NCBI GenBank assembly: GCA_964461455.1
Contig: CAYWUJ010000036.1
Location: 1 to 24,004, forward strand
DNA from: UBA1413 sp964461455
GTDB taxonomy: Bacteria; Bacteroidota; Bacteroidia; Bacteroidales; Prolixibacteraceae
Reading direction: 5' to 3'
Length of the DNA: 24,004 nucleotides
Position 1 is the stretch's first letter. Every line of letters starts with the position of its first letter. Positions 14,538-21,718 of the stretch are shown piece by piece. Under the pieces are notes generated by a model, which did no database searches, was not told the origin of the DNA, and saw nothing but the letters and a program-made list of their open reading frames with translations. The translations under genes and the position numbers were made by a program.

Positions 14538-15743
14538 ATGAAGATCAAAACACTTTTATTTTTACTCCTCCTCATAGCCGGGAATTCCCTTTTTGCCCAG
14601 AATCCCACGCGCTGGCGTGGTCCTCACGGTAACGGCACCTATGACGAAACGGGGCTTCTCCGCTCCTGGCCCGCCGAAGGACCTGCGATCCTCTGGACTT
14701 TCGAAAACCTGGGCGCCGGCTTTTCCTCGCCCGTCGTCGTTAATGGTAAAATTTATACTTCCGGCACCGAGGAAACCACCGGATTTGTCTATGCCCTTTC
14801 GAACGATGGTAAGCTTCTCTGGAAAGCTCCCTACGGCCCTGAATTCACCGAAAGCTATCCGGGCTCCCGCAGTACCCCCGTCATCGTGGGTAACCTCCTC
14901 TACCAGTATTCGGGTATGGGGGTGGTCACCTGCATGGACGCCGGAACAGGAAAGGTGAAATGGCAAAAGGATACCTTCAGGGAACTGGGAGGACGCAACA
15001 TCCAGTGGGGCGTCACCGAGACCTTCGCCATCGACGGCGATAAGCTGTTTGTGACTCCCGGGGGAACCAAAAATACCCTCGTGGCCCTGAACCGCATGAC
15101 CGGTGACCTCATCTGGAGTACCACCATCAAGGAGGACCTCTCGGGCTATTGCTCCCCCCTGCTGGTGAACATTCCCGGGCGTACCCTTCTGGTGACCCAT
15201 ACCGGATCCTGGATCGCCGGCGTTGACGCGGCTTCGGGAAAACTGCTGTGGACACACCACCATCCCAACCAGTGGAGCGTTCAGGCCAACACCCCCATTT
15301 ACCACGACGGCGCGGTTTTCTGCTTCAGCGGTTACGGCCAGGGCGGCGTGAAACTGAAACTCTCCCCCGACGGAAGCTCCATACACCCCGAATGGGTCTC
15401 CACATCACTCGACAACCGTATCGGCGGAGCCGTCCTGGTCAATGGATCCATCATCGGTTCGGGCGATAAAAACCGCTACTGGATGGCCATCGACTGGAAT
15501 TCCGGAGTGGAAAAAATGCAGCTCAAAGGCCTGGCCAACGGAACGGCAGTCACCGCTGATGGCCTCCTGTTCGGGTATACCGAAAGAGGTGAACTCTTCC
15601 TGGCCGACCCGGGAGAACTGAAAATCCTCTCCCAGACCCGGGTGACCAAAGGCACTGCCCAACACTGGGCCCATCCCGTTATCGACAACGGCCGCCTCCT
15701 GGTACGCCACGGAAACGCCCTGATCGCCTATAAGATTAAATGA
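14538..15743 (+). CDS. Secreted PQQ-like beta-propeller protein (copy 1)
   Basis: A 401-residue exported protein with a signal peptide MKIKTLLFLLLLIAGNSLFA. It opens with TRWRGPHGNG, a start shared by many PQQ-like repeat proteins. Blade-closing motifs of the type D-x-x-x-G-x-x-x-W recur: SNDGKLLW, DAGTGKVKW, NRMTGDLIW and DAASGKLLW. The last blade has GTAQHWAHP near residue 376. This fold is shared by quinoprotein dehydrogenases and by the scaffold BamB. The adjacent-cysteine pair of PQQ methanol dehydrogenase is absent, so cofactor binding is not supported. It begins the eight-gene cluster, and its stop overlaps an in-frame start of the next gene's frame (ATGA). Function inferred: periplasmic partner of the downstream redox proteins. 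Confidence 0.88.
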   Translation: MKIKTLLFLLLLIAGNSLFAQNPTRWRGPHGNGTYDETGLLRSWPAEGPAILWTFENLGAGFSSPVVVNGKIYTSGTEETTGFVYALSNDGKLLWKAPYGPEFTESYPGSRSTPVIVGNLLYQYSGMGVVTCMDAGTGKVKWQKDTFRELGGRNIQWGVTETFAIDGDKLFVTPGGTKNTLVALNRMTGDLIWSTTIKEDLSGYCSPLLVNIPGRTLLVTHTGSWIAGVDAASGKLLWTHHHPNQWSVQANTPIYHDGAVFCFSGYGQGGVKLKLSPDGSSIHPEWVSTSLDNRIGGAVLVNGSIIGSGDKNRYWMAIDWNSGVEKMQLKGLANGTAVTADGLLFGYTERGELFLADPGELKILSQTRVTKGTAQHWAHPVIDNGRLLVRHGNALIAYKIK

Positions 15744-15799
15744 CATTCCTGAAGTTCTTTATAGACAATACTTTATATCATCCCATTTCAATGTTTTTT

Positions 15800-17047
15800 A
15801 TGATCCGCAAAACACTCTCATTTTTTATAGCCTGCCTCCTCGCCGGCAGCCTCTCAGCCCAGATCACCCAGTGGCGCGGCGAAAACCGCGATGGTAAATT
15901 CATCAGCGAAACCCAACTTCTGACTTCCTGGCCTGCCGAAGGCCCCGAACTGCTGATGAAAAGCGACAAACTGGGAAAGGGATTCTCTTCTCCCGTTTTT
16001 GTCGACAACACCGTTTACATCACCGGAATGATCGATACCCTCGATTACCTCTCGGCCGTCGACATGCAGGGGAATATCCTCTGGCAGGTGACCTATGGAC
16101 GCTCCTGGGAGAAGTCATACCCCGATACCCGCTCCACCCCCACCATTGAGGGCGACAGGATATACGTGCTGGCAGGAACCGGAAAACTCAGCTGTTATAA
16201 CAGGGGCGACGGCACTCTGATATGGTCGGTCGACGTCGATAAGGATTTTAGCGCCGAATGGCACCTCTGGGGCGTCTCCGAGAGCCCCCTGATCGTCGGC
16301 GACCTGGTCATCTGTTCCCCCGGAGGTAGCGAAACCTCGGTGGTGGCCCTCGACAAAATGACGGGAAAGGAGATCTGGAGAACCGCCTCCGTGGGTGGTC
16401 CCCGGTGCTATATCTCCCCGACGATATACCAGTACGGTGATTTCCGCTATATCCTGGCCGCCACAGGCCAGAACCTGATCGCCATCATCCCCGAAACAGG
16501 AAAGGTCGCCTGGTCTTACCAGTACTGGGACGGCGCCAAGTGGGACCAGACGGGACTGATCTGGGCCAACACCCCGGTATGGCACGAAGATGAAATCTTC
16601 ATCACCATGGGATATGACTACCCGGCTGTCATGCTGAAGATGAACCCCGACGGCCTCGGCGTCACCCAAAAGTATACCAGCACGGTCCTGGACAACCACC
16701 ATCACGGCGTGATTCTCGTAGACGGATATCTCTACGGCTCCAACTGGATCAACAACGGCAAGGGCAACTGGGTCTGCATGGAATGGAGCTCCGGCGACAT
16801 CAAATGGGAAACCACCTGGGAGAATAAAGGCTCGGTGGTGTGGGCCGACGGCCTCCTCTACCTCTATGAGGAGAAAAGGGGAAACGTGGGCCTGGTCAGA
16901 CCCGGCCCTGAAAAACTCGACGTCATCAGCTCCTTCCGGGTCACCATGGGAACCGGACCCCACTGGGCCCACCCCTTCATACGCGAGGGAAAAATGTTCC
17001 TTCGCCATGGCGAAGTGCTGATGGTCTATAAAATCAGGTCATCATAG
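15800..17047 (+). CDS. Secreted PQQ-like beta-propeller protein (copy 2)
   Basis: A protein of about 415 residues with a signal peptide MIRKTLSFFIACLLAGSLSA. The frame could start as early as 15740, overlapping the previous stop, or at 15791, but the compact signal peptide favours 15800. It is clearly a paralogue of the preceding gene: TQWRGENRDG at the same place, then SWPAEGPELL, blades closing NILW, TLIW, KEIW and KVAW, and the final blade GTGPHWAHPFIREG with RHGEVL. The pair probably arose by tandem duplication. Cys residues are few and none are adjacent, so there is no sign of a PQQ site. It should be periplasmic and may form a heteromer with copy 1. Confidence 0.87.
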   Translation: MIRKTLSFFIACLLAGSLSAQITQWRGENRDGKFISETQLLTSWPAEGPELLMKSDKLGKGFSSPVFVDNTVYITGMIDTLDYLSAVDMQGNILWQVTYGRSWEKSYPDTRSTPTIEGDRIYVLAGTGKLSCYNRGDGTLIWSVDVDKDFSAEWHLWGVSESPLIVGDLVICSPGGSETSVVALDKMTGKEIWRTASVGGPRCYISPTIYQYGDFRYILAATGQNLIAIIPETGKVAWSYQYWDGAKWDQTGLIWANTPVWHEDEIFITMGYDYPAVMLKMNPDGLGVTQKYTSTVLDNHHHGVILVDGYLYGSNWINNGKGNWVCMEWSSGDIKWETTWENKGSVVWADGLLYLYEEKRGNVGLVRPGPEKLDVISSFRVTMGTGPHWAHPFIREGKMFLRHGEVLMVYKIRSS

Positions 17048-17053
17048 GAAAAT

Positions 17054-17073
17054 GATGGTGAAGGATCACCATC
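17054..17073 (+). other. 8-bp hairpin in the cluster
   Basis: GATGGTGA pairs perfectly with TCACCATC around the loop AGGA, 6 bp after the stop of propeller copy 2. No U tract follows, so it is not a classical terminator. It may be an mRNA processing or stability element in the 135-bp spacer, which is the longest within the cluster. Confidence 0.4.
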
Positions 17074-17182
17074 TGATGCATAAATAGTGTTTCTGTCATC
17101 GTTCAGGAAATTCCCGGGAGAGGCTGGGTCAGGGAAAAGGTTGGCCACTTCCGGACAATGACCGCGATAAATAGGTGTTATT

Positions 17183-18613
17183 GTGAAAATCGACCAGGAG
17201 AAAATACCCCGCATGGCCACCTGGGGAGTGGCGGCCTTGGCCCTGATGTTTTTTATCTGGTGGCTGAGCCATGATCCCACCCGTACCTTTACCCAGAGTT
17301 TGCCGGGAATGGACAACCGGGGTGCGGGAGGTGCCGGGGATACCGTGGTCATCGGAGAACTCTTTGACCGCTATGCCGATGACTATACTCCCCTGACCGA
17401 AACATGGCCCCGCTTCCGGGGTGCCCACTTCGATAATATCGCCACTTCTCCCATCCCCCTGATAGACCGGTTTGGCTCTGCAGGCCCTGAAATTCTCTGG
17501 AAGGTGGAACTGGGGGAAGGCCACTCGGGAGCCGCCATTTATGAAGGTCTCGTTTACCTCCTTGATTACAGCGAGCCGGAATTCGCCGACTTCCTCCGCT
17601 GTTTCTCCCTCACTACCGGAAAGGAACAGTGGCGCCGGGGATACAAGGTCCACGTCAAACGTAACCACGGCATGTCACGTACCGTTCCCGCGGTCACCGA
17701 CAGCTTCATCGTTACCATAGGGCCCCGGTGTCATGTGATGTGCCTCGACAGGGCTACCGGTGACTTCCTCTGGGGTATCGACATCGAAAAGGAGTACCAG
17801 TCGGAAGTCCCCCTCTGGTATACCGGACAGTGCCCCCTGATTGACGGTGACATGGCCGTCATTGCCACGGGAGGAACGGCCCTGATGACCGGCGTTGACC
17901 TCAGCACCGGCCAAAAAGTGTGGGAAACCCCCAATCCCCGGGGCTGGAAAATGTCGCACTCTTCGGTGATGCCCTATACCTTCGGAGGCCGGAAAATGTA
18001 CCTCTACATTGCTTCGGGAGGCGTGGCCGGCATCGCCGCCGACGGTCCCGACAGGGGAACCATCCTCTGGGAAACTTCCGCATGGAACAAACAGGTGGTG
18101 GCTCCCTCGCCCCTGGCGATGCCCGACGGGAAAATCTTCATCACCGCAGGTTATGGCGCAGGTGGCATGATGCTTCAGCTGAAAGAGGAGAACGGTCAAT
18201 TCTCGGTCGACGTCGTCTATGACTATAAACCCAGTGAAGGCCTGGCCTGTGAACAGCAGACCCCCCTGCTGTGGGACGGTCACCTCTTCGGCATCCTTCC
18301 CAAGGACGGAGGCCCCCTCCGGAACCAGCTCATCTGCGTTCACCCTTCCGATACCCGGAAGGTGGTATGGTCGAGTGGCTCCGAAAAACGCTTCGGCCTG
18401 GGCCCCTTCTTCATGGCCGACCACAAAATCTTCCTGCTCCATGAGGATGGCACCCTATACATCCTTGAGCCTTCCACCAGCGGATACCGCGAACTCGACC
18501 ACGCCACGGTCATCGCCGACGGCCACGACGCCTGGGCTCCCCTGGCCCTGGCCGACGGTTACCTGGTGCTGCGCGACGCCACCAACATGATTTGTATCAA
18601 TATCAGGAAATAA
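17183..18613 (+). CDS. Membrane-anchored PQQ-like beta-propeller protein (copy 3)
   Basis: A 476-residue protein with an N-terminal transmembrane helix (about residues 12-29, ATWGVAALALMFFIWWLSH) that lacks an obvious cleavage site, so it is probably membrane-tethered with the propeller in the periplasm. Propeller features are WPRFRGAHFDN near residue 75 and blade motifs SLTTGKEQW, DRATGDFLW, DLSTGQKVW and RGTILW, ending HDAWAPLALADG. It is more diverged than copies 1 and 2. I chose the GTG at 17183, with AGGTG 5 nt upstream; the ATG at 17213 is the alternative and would still leave the helix. Its stop lies 8 bp before the NHL gene, so they are translated from one mRNA. Confidence 0.86.
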   Translation: MKIDQEKIPRMATWGVAALALMFFIWWLSHDPTRTFTQSLPGMDNRGAGGAGDTVVIGELFDRYADDYTPLTETWPRFRGAHFDNIATSPIPLIDRFGSAGPEILWKVELGEGHSGAAIYEGLVYLLDYSEPEFADFLRCFSLTTGKEQWRRGYKVHVKRNHGMSRTVPAVTDSFIVTIGPRCHVMCLDRATGDFLWGIDIEKEYQSEVPLWYTGQCPLIDGDMAVIATGGTALMTGVDLSTGQKVWETPNPRGWKMSHSSVMPYTFGGRKMYLYIASGGVAGIAADGPDRGTILWETSAWNKQVVAPSPLAMPDGKIFITAGYGAGGMMLQLKEENGQFSVDVVYDYKPSEGLACEQQTPLLWDGHLFGILPKDGGPLRNQLICVHPSDTRKVVWSSGSEKRFGLGPFFMADHKIFLLHEDGTLYILEPSTSGYRELDHATVIADGHDAWAPLALADGYLVLRDATNMICINIRK

Positions 18614-18621
18614 CCGGCATC

Positions 18622-19584
18622 ATGAAGAATAAAGCCATCATCTTTTTCCTCATTGCCCTGGCCCTGGTCATCGCCGTCATTTTCGTGGCCGATTTCATCT
18701 CGACCCGGCCCGACCGCCAGGAAGCCAATCCCTATGCCTACGATATGGAGGGTCAGACCGCCGTCGATGAATCGCTGATTCTCTACCGTGAAACCCGCAA
18801 CCTGAAGCTTCCCATGGAGAACCCCGTGGCCATCGCCTGGTCGGCAGGCCACCTTACCGTGGCCGGAGATCACAGGATCCTCCGCCTCGACAGCGGTGGT
18901 AAACTGCTCGGCGAAATCACCCTGGATTTTGCCCCCGTCTGCTTCACCGAAGCGGAAGGTACCCTCTTCGTGAGCAGTGGCAGCGAGGTCTTCCTCCTCG
19001 ACACGGCAGGCATGAAAACCGGGAGCTTCCGGGACCTCGACACCCTGAGCCATATCTCCTGTATCGCTGCGACCGACGGGAAGATATTCGCCGCCGATGC
19101 AGGACGCCGGCGCGTCCTGCGATTCACTCCCGATGGCACCAAAGAACTGGAATTCACCAGCCAGACAGGGGAGGGGAGCACCCACGGATTTATCGTTCCC
19201 AGTCCCTGTTTCGACCTGGCAATAAGTCCCTTCGGGGACCTCTGGGTGGTCAACCCCGGGAAACACGCCCTGGAAGAGTACACCCACGGGGGATCCCTCA
19301 GGGGATTCTGGCAGGGGGCTCCCTCGGGTATCGCCGGCTTCGGCGGATGCTGCAATCCCGCACGCATCACCTTCCTCCCCAATGGGAACATGATCACCTG
19401 CGAAAAGGGAATCTTCAGGGTCAAGGAGTATAAACCCTCGGGCGAACTGGTAGGAGTGGTCGCCGCCCCGGTGAAATTTGAAGAGGACCAGAAAATTCCC
19501 GATGTCTGTTGCGACGACCAGGGACGGGTCTATGTCCTCGATCCGCAGAAAAAAATGATCAGGATCTTTGAAAAGAAAGGCTGA
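18622..19584 (+). CDS. Membrane-anchored NHL-type beta-propeller with two CC pairs
   Basis: A 320-residue protein with an N-terminal helix (residues 5-24, AIIFFLIALALVIAVIFVAD) and an NHL/6-bladed propeller body: DHRILRLDSGGK, GKIFAADAGRRRVLRFTPDG, GDLWVVNPGKHALEEY, GRVYVLDPQKKMIRIF. It has eight cysteines. Four form two adjacent pairs, Cys243-Cys244 in FGGCCNPARI and Cys296-Cys297 in DVCCDDQG. Adjacent cysteines are rare and can form a strained disulfide or bind metal. The ATG at 18622 gives a clean membrane anchor; an upstream in-frame start at 18592 would overlap the previous gene. The next gene starts 2 bp after its stop, a sign of translational coupling. Confidence 0.87.
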   Translation: MKNKAIIFFLIALALVIAVIFVADFISTRPDRQEANPYAYDMEGQTAVDESLILYRETRNLKLPMENPVAIAWSAGHLTVAGDHRILRLDSGGKLLGEITLDFAPVCFTEAEGTLFVSSGSEVFLLDTAGMKTGSFRDLDTLSHISCIAATDGKIFAADAGRRRVLRFTPDGTKELEFTSQTGEGSTHGFIVPSPCFDLAISPFGDLWVVNPGKHALEEYTHGGSLRGFWQGAPSGIAGFGGCCNPARITFLPNGNMITCEKGIFRVKEYKPSGELVGVVAAPVKFEEDQKIPDVCCDDQGRVYVLDPQKKMIRIFEKKG

Positions 19585-19586
19585 CT

Positions 19587-19775
19587 ATGTTAAGACGTGA
19601 AGTGTTAAGGGGAGGTGCCCGCCTGCTGATGGCCGGCGCCCTTCTGGGAGCTGCCGGATACCTCCTGGCCGCCGGAAAGGTCTCCCCACAGGAGGAATGC
19701 GGCGATGACCGCAGTTGTGCCAGGTGCCGGAAGGCTGCAGATTGTCAGAAAAAGAACAGAGACCATGGGAGATGA
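19587..19775 (+). CDS. Small twin-arginine four-cysteine protein
   Basis: A 62-residue protein whose first 30 residues form a twin-arginine-like signal (LRREVLRGGARLLMAGALLG). The remaining ~32 residues are hydrophilic and contain four cysteines, Cys38, Cys44, Cys47 and Cys53, in the pattern C-x5-C-x2-C-x5-C. Tat export suggests that a cofactor, perhaps an Fe-S cluster or metal, is inserted in the cytoplasm. It starts 2 bp after the NHL gene and its end overlaps the next start by 11 bp, so it is very likely translated even though it is short. Its signal resembles that of the following ferredoxin. I do not recognise a named family. Confidence 0.72.
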   Translation: MLRREVLRGGARLLMAGALLGAAGYLLAAGKVSPQEECGDDRSCARCRKAADCQKKNRDHGR

Positions 19776-20331
19776 AAAAGTAAAAAGCCGCAGGGAATTC
19801 ATCCAGGGGGGTGTCAGGCTCTCCCTGGCACTGGCCCTGGGAGGCATCGGCGGACTGACAGCCGCCAACATGAGCCGTGAGAAGTGGGTGTGGCAAATCG
19901 ACCCCTTTGAGTGTACCCAGTGCGGCAGGTGCGCCACCGACTGCGTTCTGAGCCCCTCAGCCGTGAAATGCGTGCATGCCTATGACCTCTGCGGATATTG
20001 CGACCTCTGCGGCGGCTACTTCAAACCGGGAAGCAACGCCCTGACCACCGGCGGCGAAAACCAGCTATGCCCCACAGCCGCCATCTCACGGAAATTCATA
20101 GAAGAACCCTATTTCGAATATATCATCGACGAAGAACTTTGCATTGGATGCGCTAAATGCGTGAAAGGGTGCACCTCATTCGGCAACGGATCCCTCCACC
20201 TCCAGATCATGCACGACCTCTGCGTGAACTGTAACCAGTGCGCCATCGCCAGGGTGTGCCCCTCCAATGCCATCCACCGCGTGAAAGCCAGCGATGCCTA
20301 CAAGGTCAAAGGCGACTTCACAAAAACCTGA
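19765..20331 (+). CDS. Twin-arginine poly-[4Fe-4S] ferredoxin (NapG/MauM-like)
   Basis: A 188-residue exported ferredoxin. The Tat signal SRREFIQGG at residues 8-16 is followed by a hydrophobic stretch. It has 17 cysteines: CTQCGRCATDC (50-60), Cys69, CGYCDLC (76-82), a distant CP at 102, CIGCAKCVKGC (126-136) and CVNCNQCAIARVCP (153-166). That is enough for three or four [4Fe-4S] clusters. NapG and MauM proteins have this same plan (Tat signal, multiple clusters) and pair with membrane NapH/MauN proteins, as the next gene provides. The ATG at 19765 is chosen because it starts just before the Tat motif and overlaps the previous gene by 11 bp. It should carry electrons between membrane quinol oxidation and a periplasmic partner. 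Confidence 0.88.
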   Translation: MGDEKVKSRREFIQGGVRLSLALALGGIGGLTAANMSREKWVWQIDPFECTQCGRCATDCVLSPSAVKCVHAYDLCGYCDLCGGYFKPGSNALTTGGENQLCPTAAISRKFIEEPYFEYIIDEELCIGCAKCVKGCTSFGNGSLHLQIMHDLCVNCNQCAIARVCPSNAIHRVKASDAYKVKGDFTKT

Positions 20332-20387
20332 TGAATACCCCGGGGATCTGACTCCTTATGGTTTTTAATCATCTGAACGATAGTATT

Positions 20388-20422
20388 CAAGACTCAAGAT
20401 ATAAGACTCAAGACTCAAGACT
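20388..20422. repeat. Five 7-bp tandem repeats (CAAGACT)
   Basis: Five consecutive heptamers lie here: CAAGACT, CAAGATA, TAAGACT, CAAGACT, CAAGACT. They end 6 bp before the ATG of the NapH-like gene and so occupy its ribosome-binding region. The spacer is 97 bp, much longer than most gaps in the cluster. Confidence 0.85.
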
Positions 20423-20428
20423 TTATAT

Positions 20429-21712
20429 ATGCTAAAGCGGATTTTCATAGCGGGAACGCTGGCCCTGATGATGCTCCTGGCTGCCGGAAGTGTCGCGGGA
20501 CAACAGCAGCGCTTTCCCAAGCCGGAATTTGAATCGGGGTATGAGCAGCCCGACACGGTCACCCCGGAACCACGCTCCACATCCATGGAATGGCTCGATG
20601 TCACCCTCCTGGTGGGGGTCATGGCCCTGGGAGCCTGGTTCGTCCTCAGAAAACGGTCACGCCAGGGGATCCTCTGGCTCTCCCTCTTTACGCTCCTCTA
20701 TTTCGGCTTTTACCGCGACGGATGCATCTGTGCCGTGGGATCCCTCCAGAATGTGGTCCTCTCCTTTGCCGACCCCACGTATACCATATCGGTGACCGTC
20801 CTTCTCTTTTTCCTGTTGCCCCTGATTTTCTCCCTCTTCTTTGGCAGGGTCTTCTGTGCCGGGGCCTGCCCCCTGGGTGCCATCCAGGACCTGATCATCA
20901 TCAAGCCCCTCTCCATGCCTGCCTGGCTCCGCAAAACCCTGGGCATCATCCCTTACATATACCTCACCCTGGCCGTTCTCTTTGCGGCCACGGGCACCGA
21001 TTTTCTCATCTGCCGCTATGATCCCTTTGTGGGGATCTTCCGCATGGATGCCCCCCACCTGATGGCCATCCTCGGCGTGGCCTTCCTCCTGATGGGCATG
21101 TTCATCGGCCGCCCCTACTGCCGCTTTCTATGCCCCTACGGCGTATTGCTCAAATGGACCTCCAGGGTCTCCAAATGGCACATGACCATCACCCCCGCCG
21201 AATGCATCCGCTGTAAACTCTGCACGACCTCATGCCCCTTCGACGCCATCGACTATCCCACCGATCCCAAGGTGATCAAAGGCTCCCGCAACCAATCGCA
21301 GAAATTCCTGATTTATCTCCTGCTGATTCCTGTGTGGGTGGCTGCCGGTGGTTTCGTGGGCTTTAAATCCCATACCTGGCTTTCCAAAGCCAACCCTGAA
21401 GTCTACCTCGCCGAACTCCTCATCACCCGTCCGGAAGTGAAAAACGACCCCGATAACCTCGATGTCCAGACTTTCCTGAGCTCCGGAAAGACCATGGAAC
21501 AGCTGGTGGAGGAGGCTACCGTGGTGCGCCGTAAATTCCGCACCGGCAGTACCCTGGCCGGGGGCTTCATCGGACTGGTCATCGCCCTCACCCTGCTGAG
21601 CCAGGTGACCTTCCGCCGGAATAGCGACTATACCCCTAACCGCGGCGACTGTTTCAGCTGTGGCAGGTGCATGGACTATTGTCCCATCGATAAGAAAATA
21701 GCGATCAAATAA
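20429..21712 (+). CDS. NapH/NosR-type membrane iron-sulfur protein
   Basis: A 427-residue integral membrane protein with about seven or eight helices, the first at residues 5-23 being signal-like. It has the two CxxxCP motifs of the NapH/NosR/MauN family: FGRVFCAGACPLG (Cys143, Cys147) and GRPYCRFLCPYG (Cys231, Cys235). A ferredoxin motif CIRCKLCTTSCP (259-270) follows, and there is a further one at the extreme C-terminus, CFSCGRCMDYCP (408-419). An unusual DGCIC (98-101) sits at the end of a helix. It lacks the FMN-binding domain of NosR. With the preceding ferredoxin it forms a NapGH-like pair that probably exchanges electrons with menaquinol. The next gene starts 6 bp later. Confidence 0.88.
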   Translation: MLKRIFIAGTLALMMLLAAGSVAGQQQRFPKPEFESGYEQPDTVTPEPRSTSMEWLDVTLLVGVMALGAWFVLRKRSRQGILWLSLFTLLYFGFYRDGCICAVGSLQNVVLSFADPTYTISVTVLLFFLLPLIFSLFFGRVFCAGACPLGAIQDLIIIKPLSMPAWLRKTLGIIPYIYLTLAVLFAATGTDFLICRYDPFVGIFRMDAPHLMAILGVAFLLMGMFIGRPYCRFLCPYGVLLKWTSRVSKWHMTITPAECIRCKLCTTSCPFDAIDYPTDPKVIKGSRNQSQKFLIYLLLIPVWVAAGGFVGFKSHTWLSKANPEVYLAELLITRPEVKNDPDNLDVQTFLSSGKTMEQLVEEATVVRRKFRTGSTLAGGFIGLVIALTLLSQVTFRRNSDYTPNRGDCFSCGRCMDYCPIDKKIAIK

Positions 21713-21718
21713 CGACCT

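Noticed and set aside
16115..17008. 297-codon minus-strand open frame opposite propeller copy 2 (and a similar one at 14562-15386)
   Set aside because: Antisense to clear propeller genes with recognisable blade motifs; no start signal, promoter or family match.
20388..20422. CRISPR-like array
   Set aside because: The units are 7 bp, contiguous and without spacers; this is a simple tandem repeat.
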